Below, piece by piece: positions 1 to 13,690 of a DNA stretch of 64,000 nt. The position numbers were made by a program, and so were the translations under genes. The notes below the pieces were generated by a model. The model saw only the letters and a list, made by a program, of their open reading frames with translations, made no database searches and was not told the origin of the DNA. Position 1 is the stretch's first letter; each line of letters starts with the position of its first letter. The DNA comes from Atopsyche davidsoni (Eukaryota; Arthropoda; Insecta; Trichoptera; Hydrobiosidae): the NCBI GenBank assembly GCA_022113835.1, contig JAILWY010000014.1, forward strand, positions 12,273,501-12,337,500, given 5' to 3'.

Positions 1-3000
1 AATATTTAATTTATTAAACATTACTTAAACATTTATTTAGCTGGTGGTTTCAAATTTGGCCCAGTACAAGCAACTCTCGTTTCGCAACATAACGCTCGAT
101 ACATAACGACAATCGCACACCTCGGGCGGCTTTTTTAAAGCCGCTTAGAAGCGCGCGTTAGATATTTATTAAGCCTCGACTTTCTGCCCCGCGGGGAGGC
201 TAATCGCCAACAAAGTTATCATCCCCGTAAATCAGCGCCGAAGTATGCCGAGAATCGCTACTAGAAGAACATGAATGCGTAATGAGCCCGGACCACCCCC
301 GGGGCCGGCGCGGGGCGGAGTGACCCGCCGTTATTAATTTCGTTTCGGGTTTATCTTGTTGACCGCTTTGTTGCGGGAGCGCCGGTCGCCGTTCTCCCCT
401 TCGTGTCGTCGGGAAAGACACTCGCGATAATGGCGACATTATAAAATGCCGCCTGTATAAACTGGCAACATTTTTCAACGGTTCTTTCATATTATTTTTA
501 CATAAACAAATTTTTAAGCTAATGAGTTCAGAGGGTTTAAAGATTTTTTTTTTTGTGAAGACTTAATTTTCCGCTTACAAAATATACTTCGCCAAGTTTA
601 CGTTCAATATTTTTTGCTATTTCGAAGTAACTCTGTAATTCTATAAAAGGGTTTTGATGTCTATAGTATAACATGATCAGACTATTTATTAATAAATTAT
701 AATAGAATGTGACAGGCTATTTTAGCTTCTTCGTGTTTATATAAGCCGATAAACTATTAAATGATTAGGGTACATATTTTTCATCTCAAATTTGAATGCT
801 GCTATATATTCCTAATATTATCATAATTTGAATAAATTTTACGTTTCAAATATGGTTTTAATGTCTGAGAAATAAACACAGTACGGGCCCAAATTACGGA
901 ATCAATTTTCTTGCGTCCGAGGCACACCGCAAATTGTCTTCCTCCCTCTACAAATCTCGACGGTCGCGGCCCCGGGCTGTCGACCGTTTGTCTCACCTGC
1001 GCCGGGTCTGTCCTACATCTCGACCCACCGCCCAGCTCCTGTCCGACACAATATGCTTTATTAAAATACTGTGATATTTTTTAGTAGAAATTTAACACGA
1101 AATTTTAATTTTACAGTATAATTAAATAAATTGACCCTTATTCGGCCTTTACATGATAGAGGCTTTGTTATATTTCTGCTATATAGCAAATTGTTTCTTT
1201 ATACTAAATAACCGCGTAATTGCATTGTTTGAGCGCACCACTACGAAAACTCGATCCAGAGCCGCAGGCATGATTGATATTGTTTACACTGACACGTGGT
1301 CAATGTGTAGTACCATCCCTGTTTATCTCTCCGTCAGTTATTTTATACGTCATTGTAAACAACTTATATGTGAAACATAAAATATAATGTTAATGTAATG
1401 TGCTTTTAATTAACGCTGTAATATGCTGACAAAACCTTATTAACTTTGAAAACGGCATCTTGTTTACAAGTAAACAAGATTTAAACGTGAAATTGTTCCA
1501 ATATTAACGGATTTTCTTAAAAATTTGACATCGGAATGAATATGAAACTTTTTATTAGAATGTTTCAGATATTAATTGATTTTTATTATTTTAGTCGATT
1601 GCAATGTAATTTCAAAATCCAGCGCCTTTAATGAGGGTTCTGCGATACCAAATATAAACATCTATTTAAATGTATCCAATTGCTCGCTCCCAAAAGTACG
1701 ATTAAGCCGATTGTTTATCAAACCTCAATTATCTAAATTAAACGTCTATTAATCCTCAAAGTAATATCCTTATTAATTAATATAAATATCAACGCTGTCG
1801 ATAAAACTTTGCGCAACTGAGCGCCCAAAGGCGCTTTCAAATTAGAAGTCAAAGATAAAACAATAAATAATAATTGACTGTTGTAATTTCCTCGAATCGG
1901 ATTGTTTAATTAATCGCATATGAAAACACCGCGGCTGAGCGGTTGGGCGCTCGCGCGACTGTTATCCCTTTGATCCCGGATAGCTCTCGCAACAATTGGC
2001 TTTAAATATCGCCGGTTCGCTTTTGTATCCATTCGCTTCTATCATCTTCCATTGTTTGCGGCGTGACAGTTGCATTTCCGCCGGGGGCTACTTCTCATGC
2101 GGTCACCATGATGCCTCATTCAACATCCCTATGCTTTTTCTACTCACCCTATAACTACATAATGCTCATGGTGCTTTTTTATATCATTTTTACAGCAACA
2201 TCATAACTGTTTATTAATGCATATAATTAAATTTCTGGACTATATTTCCTAATCATTCTTAATGGTTTCATTTTTACTAAAGGAAAGTAATAAATATATA
2301 TATTATTTTACTTAGTGACTAGCTTGGTTGTAATTTATTGTAATGAATATTCCGTCGAACATATGTATTAATAACTAGTATCCATAGTGATGTTAAGTAT
2401 ATTTTATATATTTGTTATATTTATCGTCAAATTAAAATTAATAATTTTATTCGTGAATTTTCCGTAAGGGAGTTTCAGTATATGTTTTTTTTTATCTATT
2501 TCAAATAACACAACTGTCAAGTAAATTTCACGTATGACAAATGAAAACTGATTATATTCATATTTATTTTTGAACTTGTCAAGCAGATGGAGGTTAGTCA
2601 AACTTTTTATTTTTATTATTATCATTAAAAAAAATGGTTTTAATGGTAGTATTTGCACACAATAATTCTCTACATGATGGAGGTCGTGAGATGTCCGAGA
2701 AATGGTTTGGATTTTATAATATATTCATTTTAGGACGTGTTTCATTTCGTATATCGTAGTAAAAAGTTTTATTGTATATTATTTTAGATTTAAGGTGGGC
2801 TTAAATTATTATTTTTGAAAAACGAAATATTGTTAGTATTTAGATATTTGAGATAATTTTTTTTGCTGTCTATATTTTTGTTTATGATTAAAATATACCG
2901 TGTTTTACGCCTTGAAACATTACTGGGTGAATAGATATAAAACCAGTTGTTTATGTTCGCTCGATATATGAACACGTGTCGCTCATTTTATCAAGATAAT

Positions 3001-3420
3001 ATAGATATACTTTTTATTTCATTACTTATTTGGTTGAAGCTATTTTTTTATAAATGTGGTTTTTATGATAATCTAATGAATGATGCTATTTTTAAGCAAT
3101 AGTCATTAACGGGCCTCAAAACTACATTTCAACATTATACTGTTTTATGCTGTAATCTAAATTCAAAGCATTGACATTTTGATCGATACTGCTTTCCGTC
3201 ACGACTTTTAAATATCTAAAAATTACTTGCGTTAGGTCAAAATTCACTTTTTTTGTGATACTGAATAATATCTACATGTAGATATTTAAATAAATGACAA
3301 ATAAAATAGCTAAATCGACGCAAACCCATAAATAGACGCCCATTTGGATTCGTCCTGATTTGTCTCAATTTTAAATTGTTAAACAAATGTAATGGCGGAT
3401 ATCGTTTCTATTCATAGAAG
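1..3420. other. Noncoding: three GC-rich islands in AT-rich DNA
   Basis: Islands at about 170-440, 890-1040 and 1920-2110. Next to them are TGATTGAT (1271, PBC/Hox type), CACGTG (1293) and CCTTTGATC (about 1968, TCF type). From 2120 to 3410 the DNA is plain AT-rich with no structure I can name. The short frames here have no coding character. Confidence 0.5.
1457..1480. promoter_or_regulatory. Perfect palindrome of two forkhead-type words
   Basis: ATCTTGTTTAC, spacer AA, GTAAACAAGAT: 11 bp arms with no mismatch. Each arm holds TGTTTAC/GTAAACA, the forkhead (FoxO/FoxA) recognition core. Binding is inferred only from the motif. Confidence 0.45.
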
Positions 3421-4003
3421 CTATTGACAAGTTCGCGCGACTTGGCCTGCCAGAGCGGCCTGGTCACCGCATCCATAAACCATAGCGATGAATAAAACGA
3501 TTGGATTTATTTTGAACCGGGTGCCTGCGCCCCTCGCGCCTCCCGCGCCCACTGCGCGGGGTAAATAAAACCTGAATTCAATTCTCGCCCTCGACCTGTA
3601 ATTGTGTTGCGGCCGATCAATGGGGAGTTATTTCATTGCGAGTTGAATTCATTTCGTGCTGTCTAACTGGAGTTCTTTGGTCATATATTGAGTTTTTGTT
3701 TTGTCAGTTATTTCAATTTTAACTGCAGACAATTCAGATTTTCAGTACGTTCATAATCTCTTTTCGTTCGGCTGGTTCACAACTTCTGATAACAGATTTA
3801 TATAAAACTGACTGGAAGAATTGATCGAAAATATATTTATAAATTAGGCTTATATATATTTATTCACTTTGTTCACATTACACATATGTATTTTGGTTAA
3901 AGTTTTTTTTTATTTTGTCTACTCAAACTATTAGTTATTTTATCTTTTTTTTTCTTTTTAAAATTCAAAAGCCTTTTTTGAATTTTAAAAACAGATTTGT
4001 TCC

Positions 4004-4005
<2 letters not shown>
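3421..4005. other. Noncoding: one GC-rich island
   Basis: Island 3425-3620 holds CCATAAAC, GATGAATAAAA and ATCAATGG words around a CGCGCC-rich core. The rest is AT-rich. Confidence 0.45.

Positions 4006-4072
<67 letters not shown>
4006..4072. repeat. (TA)n microsatellite, 67 bp
   Basis: Uninterrupted TA/AT dinucleotide run that abuts the right half of a foldback element. Confidence 0.95.
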
Positions 4073-4074
<2 letters not shown>

Positions 4075-4181
4075 ACGTATCAAACCGGTCACCGATTAAA
4101 TTAAACATGTGGAAAAATCACAAAAGTATTTCGTTAAAAATATTATATTAGAATTTCTCAAGTACTCAGTCAAAAATATTA
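4073..4181 (+). mobile_element. Foldback/MITE-like element, copy D (right half only)
   Basis: Starts at the edge of an (AT)n tract with CAACGTATCAAACCGGTCAC, then ACATGTGGAAAAATCACAAA, AAAAATATTATATTAGAATT and CTCAGTCAAAAATATTA, in family order. The left half is replaced by the microsatellite. Confidence 0.55.
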
Positions 4182-7100
4182 TACATATTTATTATTGTAA
4201 TCGATGAACAACCATAACGATCGTACTCGCTTCAGCTTGTGAAAAGCTTACAGATTTATATCAGACCATTGTGGCGAGTCCTTGTGAACATTTATCGCCG
4301 AAAGAAAACTCAGATATTTGAATGTAGTTAAAATTTGCTACCATGCAAATAATATTTCTTCATAAATGTGGGTACGAGTGTAAACACTAAAATTTCATTG
4401 TGTTTATTTTCATACTCGACCGTAATCCACAGCGCCATTCAATGTTAAACCATTTCAGTACACAACATTTTTTATATTGTTTGTATGTTTATTTTCTGGG
4501 GCATAACATAATTGCTTTTTAAAACGCCATTGTCCGCAGTTGAGAAGTCCCAATCCACAGCGCCCCATAAAAATCACAATCGCTTAAAACGTACCCTCGT
4601 TTCACCCGATCCGCCGCTCCTCCAGATATCCCTTGTAAACGAGACAACGACAACCGAAAAAAAAAAAACACAAAACATCGTCTTCTCACGGCCGAACGTA
4701 TCAATCAATCAGGCGCGAGCGGGACGCGCATACGGCCGCGCGCGGGTGCGAGCGGCGCCGCGCGAGTCCCGGAACAAATTGGCCGGCCGAGCCACCCATT
4801 ACGGCGCCGACTTATTTATGGAATTAATTTGGCTTTTGACACGATCGACGGGCCGCGCGAGGACAGGGCGGGCGCTCGCGATTTATGTCCTCCTTGCCTG
4901 GCAATTAAATGCTACCCGTTATGCAATCTGCCTTAAAAAATGAGAACGTAACAAAGGAATACGTTTATTTTATTGTTCATTTGTTTATTTTGCACTTTCA
5001 TATTGCTGAACCGTGTAGGAGCGTAATGTCGCTCACTTCGGGAGAAATAGTATAATTTGCGTTTAGAAAATATTTTTCAAATTAAAAGTATAAAAGACTT
5101 CACTTTTATTTTTACGCCACATAAAACTGAATCCTCGTTTACGAATTGCAAATTATTTATTAAAAATATTTCTAAATTGACAAATTAAGGGTATATGGGT
5201 TATGCTTTCCGAGCAAACAATTATTAAATTTTCCTTGTATCTTCATGTTTCATTGTTTTCAGTTATTACGACTGCTCCTATTTCTGTCATTTTTTAATTA
5301 AAACTTTGTCGAAAGTTACAAAAATACGGTGTCTTATAAAAGTGAAAGCTTACTTAGGTTGTAATTAACTACATTAAGGATTTTGGTTCATAAGCATAGG
5401 GATTAATTTAATTTTCATTATTTTGTACTGTCGATTATTTCCGTGTTTTCGATATTTATAGTTAGGAAATTTTTCAATTAATATATTTTAATTGTATTTA
5501 ATAACACCATGTCTCGATTCACAAGTTTGTTTGTTGTCGATTAAAATGTTTGCAAAAGCAATTGTTTGTTTAGCAAAGAAACATTGACTAATCATATTAA
5601 ATGAGCTTTGTATTTTTTTGCTTTGGTTTGTTTTGATAGGATCTCTGAAAACTTTCCAATGGAATTCACAGATAAAATTACTGTTAAGTTGCCTAGCGTG
5701 CAGCTACCAACTCAATCAACGTAGCTTTCATTCGTAACTTGAATAAAAAAAACTTAATAAAACTCTCATAAAATAAATATGAATGTCAGTCTTCTATCAA
5801 GCATTATTCACGAGCCCCCAATGGGCCGGGGACACGCACCGCGCGGCCGCGGGGCGGGTCGTCGCTGACGAGAGACCCCTTGCTCCTTGCGACCTGGCGG
5901 CCGGCAAACAGCAAACAGCCCCGACAGCCCGTGCACTTGCCGCCCCCGGGCCGTTGCGCTGATCGAGGGTGTACACGTCGAGCCTCGGGGCCGCCGTCAG
6001 CTGCGATTGTGTATTGAGAAACCTTACGGTGAACTGCCGAGAGTTGAGAGGGGGCAAACTGTTGGAAAACTGAAGACAACTCCCGCTAACTTTGGAGCTT
6101 TTTATTGAAGAAGGTTTCAAGGAGTACGTTTATATTTATTTATTCGTTAACGGTATCTGCTGTTGCTGTATTTACCAATAAAACCGATGACTAGTCAACC
6201 AACTTGGCACACACATAAAAAATGCATTTCAAATAATTTAATAATCTTTAAACATCGATCTGCGCATTCGTTTTCGTAATGAATTTTTAAACGAGTAATT
6301 GTTAAAACATTTAATAATTTCTAAGGATTGATTCAGTACAATTACGTGACAAAATTACTCTCAATAATAATCATTCAACACGTATTCGTCGACATTGTTT
6401 TTAATTATTCTTTTGTTTTCATTTTGATAATTTTTATAGTCGAATTTCCAAGACGTTTAATCCAAAGAAAATACTACGCTAAAATTATTGAGTCTATTCA
6501 AATTTAGATTTAAAAGAGACTCACTGATTGATAAATGTCGGCGGAACCCAAATAAGCATTGGCTCGGGAGCTTTGATGTGCCCGGCTCCGCGGCGAATTA
6601 CAGGCCGAAAGAACGTCGAAGGGACCGAGGAGTCACCCGGGCGTGAGTGCGGCTCCTCCTAGCAGAACCCATCAAGGTGAACTTCATGGTGTTCGGGCTG
6701 TTTAGCCTCACAAGAACGATCAAATATTCATGAGAAAAAACACAAAGTTCGCTTATTTTGGAATATTCTTTTTATACGCCCGCCAATACATCGTCTCCGC
6801 CGGGCGCGACTGCACGCCTCGATTGCAATTCCCGAGTTCAGGGTCCGGCGGGCGAAAAAGAAGATGTAGACAGCTACTGTAATAAGGCTTAAGTATATAT
6901 TTAGATAAAAAAAAACCAGCTCACTAATTATTTTTTTTTGACATTACAATCGAATTGTTTTTTATTTATAATAAAGTAAATATATATTTTTAATTTAATT
7001 TTTTAAAATTGTTATAATTTATAATATGTCGTATATTGTTTGTTGATTTGCACAGATTTACCTTATAATTTATACTATTCGTACCCCTGATGGGCCCGCC

Positions 7101-7330
7101 GCTGCGACAGGGCGGCAGGGCGGCAGGTCACTATCGGCGAGGCTCGCGACTCGCTCATTTGCATGATAAAGGGCGCGCGGCCCCGGCGGGGAGGGGCGCG
7201 CAACTTTTCCAATTATGTTCGTGCCACACGCACGCGCCCACCGCGCCTCGGCTTGTCTCGGCCCGGGAATGCGCTCTGTGCGCCGGCACTCTCCGGGGCT
7301 CACTCGCTTCGATTACAATTCACAAAGATT
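4182..7330. other. Noncoding: four GC-rich islands
   Basis: Islands at about 4590-4930 (with ACTTATTTATGGAATTAATT), 5800-6070, 6540-6860 and 7080-7320 (with a perfect POU octamer ATTTGCAT at 7157-7164 followed by GATAAA). The 143-codon frame over 4512-4943 is driven by low stop density in GC-rich DNA and has no recognisable domain. Confidence 0.5.
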
Positions 7331-10300
7331 GAAAATTCCGAGACTCAGATTAGCTTCTGCAGCGAAATATTCATTCCTGTCTTACTTGAAAAGTTGCGAC
7401 CCTCTCAACTGTTTTAGAACATACTTTGCGCTATTCTGCTGCCGTGCCTATTTAGGTATGCATTAATAAAGACAGCTCATATAGACTGAGTGTTCTCGCA
7501 TAGCTTATTACAGTTTGTTTTTAATTGTACGTTATATTCGATCACTCGTATGCTAAAACTTTCAAGATCGGAAGAGGTCGGCGTAAGTCGTAATCCTATT
7601 GACTTATCAAAGTGTGATTTTTTCGGATTAAGTTTTTACACTTATATTCACGTCATATTTGATGTTTAATAAATAAACATCTTATGTATCTTTACGGATA
7701 ATTACTTTGCCGGTAATTGCGGAAAGCATCCTTCATAAATATATTCAATTGGTTTAGTGATGTGATATGCCTCAACAACACGTCACTTAACGCCCGTTAG
7801 TCATTCATTGAAGCTGAATGACAAGTAATTTTATTTTTATAATAAATATTTACAAATAGCATAGTGGTTGCCTTGAATTCAAATAACACCGAACAGAAGA
7901 AATTGTCAAAATATTTGAGTAAATTGAAATTCTCCCTGGCACGACAGATTACATCAGTCTAATACGCTTTACCGCGTTGGTTTTCGTTGTTTTGCACCCC
8001 CATCCCGCGGCTCAAAGGCGTGTTTCTCTAATTTATCCAATTATAAAAAGCACATTGCTTACAACCCCGTCCCCAGCTGGAGAGGCGCGATCTTCGCGAC
8101 GACCCCCTCGGCCCCCGCCCCGCGCCGCTGCGGGCGCTAACTTTTTATCCTTGCATTCATTAAGGCGGCTCCGAACTTCTCTCAAATATTTATTAAAAGC
8201 CAAAGGAAAGAGCCTCGACCCGACCGACTTCCAGCGGCCTGTTTAATCTGACTAAATTACTTTTGCCCTTTCACAACGGGATACATTAACAAACAAATAA
8301 CGTAGCCAGAAGTTTTGCAAAGGACTGCTTTTATTATAAAAAGTTCTCCCCTTCTGCGCGATTATTTCTATCTTGTTAATGCGCGGCTCCTAGACAAGTT
8401 TTTAAAATGTGAAAATATGTCTCCCGTGGAGTCTCGGCACTTTCAGGGTCGCTTCTCCGGAACGATTGTGAAGCCCTTGCAAGTATTTGCCTCTCCTGTG
8501 GACTTAAATATTTCTCTCCAGTCTCCTTCTTCGGTATTTTCTTATAATTTAGTTTCGTTTAATTTAAAAACAGCCATTAATGAATACAGCCCGATAGCGA
8601 CCGCTTGAACATTGATTAACGTAAAATTTGATTTATACTTTCCATTATTTAAATTTACAACCGGTTTGGGAACTATCATTATATTTTATTCGAACAATCT
8701 AGTTAGCTTTATTGGTCTACCGTCCGAAATTATTATTTTTCAAAAATAAAACAACGAAATTCCTCGCTTAAATATGCCATACAATCTTTAAAAAATCGGA
8801 ACGGAACGGTTTTACAGTTTAATTTATGTGTAGTTTTGCACGCTCGTAGCGACTGTAAATTCTGTTAACACATTCTCTATCTCATATCTCGCCGGAGCAT
8901 CGACATTAATATTTCTAGCAGCGCGCCGTCCAGCGCGGGGCCCGCGGGGCTGCCCGTCCTGGGAGGAGGCCGATAAGATAGACCCGTCGCTTCACCCTCC
9001 TCCCAACTCGGGAAATGTACAGCTTTAAACTGCTCCCCAGAAGCAGCACCCCTTTTCACTTTTCAAATCCCTCAATATGTTGTCCGGTTAATTTATGACT
9101 AGCACGGGGCATTCGTTGTTTTTTGTCAATTCTTTTAGCGTTTTACTTAGAGCGTGGTGCTTTTTTCCTAGAAAATCCGCTTCTTGTCGTGTCTTAAGTA
9201 AAAGCTTTAAAAGAATATTTCCAAAGTTCTCACAAATTGTATTACTGTTACATTAGAAAAAGCGAAGACGGAAATTATATTTTTCATGGCAAACATATTT
9301 TGAATATTTTAATAAATTTGTTACATTTCTTTAAATCTATTTATTATTGATGTCCTTGAATTTGTTAAACAAATATAAATTATAACTTAATTGAATACGA
9401 GTAAATTGAATGCCATATCACTTTCGGGGTCAGTATATTTTTCACTCACAAGGCAAAAAATATCGTGTTTCAATATATAAAAAAAATCATAATTCATTAT
9501 ATTAATGAAATCAGTAATTTTGTATTACAAAGGTTATTTTTTCACTAGCCAAATCCAATTTTGTAGTTATCTTCATAATATTTATTGCTGATATCGCACG
9601 TGTCAGCCGAAGCAAACTTAATATTAAATCATGAAAATATATTCAAATAAAATCTATCGGTTATCAAAATATGTAAACCTCAAACGGTTAAATATCCTCG
9701 AATCCGTCTGCTAACCCTTTGACGTTCAGTGGCGTACACCGAAGAGGTCTGTAGACCCTCGCCCTTACGTAACGAAACCATCCTTTTGAATACATCACAT
9801 CCTGAGGAAAGTGAGCGATACGCTTTCAATGGCACGTCTGCCCGGGATCAGGGGCGGCACGTTATGACTACAAAATTAATGTTTTAATATATATTTTTTA
9901 ATAAAAATACTTTTTCCTTATTATTTTCAATTAAGTTCAATGTTTCACGTCAAACGGTATCATAAATGTTGAATTTAAAATAAATATTTAAAATAATTTT
10001 TCGTTTTAGCTCTATCGCTAATTCAAAACGGTCCATACATACACCAAAAATATAGTGGGAATTAATGGACTACATTTAACTGTTAGAATGATGATAGAGT
10101 TCTTATACTGACTCAATTGAAAAATAACCATTCTGATCATATTGCGAGTACGATGTAATTTGTTAAAAAAATTAAAAAATACTTTGGTTAGTAACTTTAT
10201 TCATCGTTATTTTTTTTATTCGTGGCCATATTCTTTGATTAAGTTACTCTTTTGTCAATGAAATTTTTTTTAAATGATTTTTACAGCGTTATTGCGACCC

Positions 10301-10928
10301 ACTCATCAATTACGTTTGTATATTTTTAGCGCGTTAAAGTCTTATCGAATAAATAAAAGAAATTAGCTCCATCGTGGCTTACATCGTTTGATACCTTATT
10401 TACTCTACCATTCACGGTTTATAAGCGCCGAGTACTCGAGGAATCGCCGCACGGGCCGAGTGCCATTCACAGGCCGACCCGCGGGCCAGACGCGACGACC
10501 GGCGAAGGTCGCCCGGCGCGCCCGTCCCGCTCGCACCGCCGCGCGGCCGCTCTCGCCTCCCGCTCGCACGGCGCGTTCAACCCGCGGCCGGCCCGGCACC
10601 CGCATAACGGTTTTTGCGCCTCACCGGAGAAAGTTATATAGGATTTGTGTGTCAGCCAGTCTCTTCTTTGATTCTCTCCGTTTGGGTGTGCTGATGTGCT
10701 TTTTTTTTTTTTTTTTGAGTAATGGGTGTCTGGATTGAGACTAGATTTGCGAGTCAGTCGGTTGAATTCGCGCTTCACGCGGTCGGGTGAGTTGCGTCTG
10801 ACAGGCTGTCGACAGAGTTATCTAGCATTACTTCGTTTGAAAGCCTATTTGAACCTCGGTCGACACTTATTGCACATACCATTTTACTTATGAAATATAC
10901 TTTTCTTTCGGGTGCGTGGGTCTGTGGA
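7331..10928. other. Noncoding: GC-rich islands and a T17 run
   Basis: Islands at about 7970-8240, 8390-8490, 8890-9060, 9710-9850 and 10400-10620. A run of about 17 T lies at 10700-10716. No exon or RNA gene recognised. Confidence 0.5.
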
Positions 10929-10962
10929 ACGCATAATATGAAGGTGACTTCATATTATGCGT
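10929..10962. repeat. Perfect inverted repeat, 15 bp arms, 4 nt spacer
   Basis: ACGCATAATATGAAG, spacer GTGA, CTTCATATTATGCGT. No mismatch. It would form a tight hairpin if transcribed, or a cruciform. It lies at the downstream edge of the island 10400-10800. Confidence 0.9.
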
Positions 10963-13690
10963 ATATATTACATATTACATTTGTATTTAAAAAAAATGTC
11001 GACCAGAATCTGAATCCTCAGTCTTCAAATGATGTGATTCAAATGATTTTTTTTTTGCATTATACGCATCTGAATTGTTTGTATAAATGTTCTAAATATG
11101 TTTCATGGCGCGGACGCAAACGTTTATAAATATTTGAATAGGACTTTTGCGTACTAAGTTGTAATATATTTCGTAACAAAAACATGGAGAAACCGTTGTT
11201 TTCTTTTCTTCGTAAAATAATATCGAACCCAGAGAAAACTTTTGGAAAAATATGTGTAGCATTTTTTCTCTATTCGATAATCTGCGGCGTACCGGTTTGT
11301 ACTAAACCAACTCGACTCGACTGGCAACAAAGCCAAGCAAGTCGCAAGACAAATAGCTTCCGCTACCAATCCGGCTGTTTTTTCCTCTTATTTTCCGCTG
11401 AGAGCTGCCTCGGCACTGAATAATAATACACATTCACGGGACGCCTATCTTCTTAAAGCCCTCGCATTAAATAGCTCGAGAACGCGAGTATTTCGTTTAT
11501 TAAAATGTCACATGAGCTCCGATGCGTCCTCGGGACGGTTCCCTCCGTACGTTGTGTTTTCAGTCAGAACTTACTCGCAATCCTAGCTTATATGTCATAA
11601 ATTCAATTATCTTTATATTAAAAGCTTTGAGTGTATCCTACCGCACAGTTCGTGCTGTGCTAGATTTCAAATTGTTACATTTGATTCGTATTGATTTGCT
11701 CTGCATATCTCTCATATCACTGTTCGGTATTAAAAATTACTACATACTTTGATATCTACTGAAGAATTAAAATGATTTTCAATAATTATTGGTGTAACAT
11801 TTAATATTATTATACGCATATGCTAAACGTTTCTTATACTTTATCTGAAAAATTAAAAGTGCATTTCATTTAAATATTTTTTTTTCGTTTGATTTAAGTA
11901 TTTAATAAATGAAAATAAAAATATTTTTATTTTTAAATGAAAACAAATTTTTCTTTGGATTTAACAAATAAAGGAAAGTATATTTTTTGTGATCTTGGCC
12001 ATAAACCGAGTTGTCGCATCTAGTAATATTAGCTTTGTAATGCTGCTTATAAAAATAAGCAAGCAGTATTGTAACAAGTACTCGCCTATTTGTCTAAGAA
12101 ATGTTGCTCGCTATCATATTCTTATCTTTTAAATACAAATTTGTATGCGGGACTATACATAAACACAGGAGAGATGTGAACAAACAGTACTATTTACTGA
12201 AATAACAATCTTTGATTTAAGAGACACATTTTAAGTTGAAGACTACTTTCTTGTGAATTTATTATAAATATTTAAAATATTTTTAAAATTAATATTATTT
12301 AATAAATACACCCAAATTTCATTACGTTAACACTGGTGTATTTAATGAATTATTGATATCATATTTTTTATAGGTGAGCGCTAACATATAGCATAATAGG
12401 GCTACGGCTTAAACATCATCAGTATACATTTTTATTGCATTAATTTACTTAGAATAATAAAATTATTAAGACTCTTCTTCAGGAAAGTTATCTTTCAAAT
12501 AAATACTAAGGCCACCTGTATTCAATAGTAGGATAAAAATAATCTACTGAACGTAACTTAAATATATGTTCAATTTTATTTTCAATAATTTTTTTGTAAA
12601 ATTTTACTACCAAGTTTTACGAATTCGCAATGCTGTTTATTTATTGATTGCGCTATTTATATTGTAATTCACATTGAAAGGTTTTTGGACCACCTGAAAT
12701 AATTCTCGTACAAAATCGTTTTAAATGGGAGTTCTCAACTTGTACTCTGGATATATGTTATATTTGTTAAATTTAGACGTCGGTTTTAAAAAAATCAGCC
12801 TTATCTATTCTCTATCCTTATTTTCTTATTAAAAATACATTAATAAAAGAAAAAAAAGTTATTGATACTGTCGTTTGAGAGTTTTGTTATAAAAATACTA
12901 CATGTTTTGTTTATTGTTATTTATTCAATTGCTGTCCAAACGGTTCGGTTCATCTTCTCATTAGGAACATACTCGATGGAATTGGACCGCGACCAGCGCA
13001 GTTGTTTCCTCACCTTGACCATAAACATAAATATCACTTTCCCTCCCAATCAACCCCGTGCGGCAATAAAGCATCAACCGACCTCCTCCATTATTGCTCG
13101 TCTCCCATCCTTTGATGAAACTTTCCCCCTCCCCGTGTCCACTCGAGGGGTTGTTTCGGTAATTGTGATTTAGTGTTTGCCTCTTGCTTGACCGTCTTCG
13201 CAAAGCAGAATGGATTTGTACTTATAGCTCTTGTGTATGTACTTGTATAATAATGCTCAATACTGCAACATTGTTCCATTGATTATTATTTTCTATGTTT
13301 TTAGATTTGATGAAAATGTTTTATCGAAAGTCCGATAATATTAGGTAGATGTATAGACATGAGTATTATACATAGCTGTCTTCAGAAATCCTATTTTGTC
13401 TGAATTTCTCTGCTGATTTGGCTGACGTGAAATGTTTATAAAGTAAATCTTTCTGTAAGAATTTTTTTTCATTCTTAAATTGTACAGCATATAGTTATTA
13501 AAAGATTTTCGTTTGTTTACGTATTATTCATTGAAGTAAACAGGTGTTTTATATTTTACTCTTAAAAATGAATATTTTTGTGTTTTATATGTCATATATC
13601 AACATCATTGCTTATGCCTGCTTATATAAATATTTCTTGTACTATATTCAATTCAGAAATTTAGTAAAATAAAACGTGCAAAGAATACAA
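10963..13690. other. Noncoding, mostly AT-rich
   Basis: Only weak islands (11270-11540 and 12970-13150). A splice-like ATATTTTTTATAG|GTGAGC sits at 12373/12374. Otherwise I see nothing. Confidence 0.5.
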
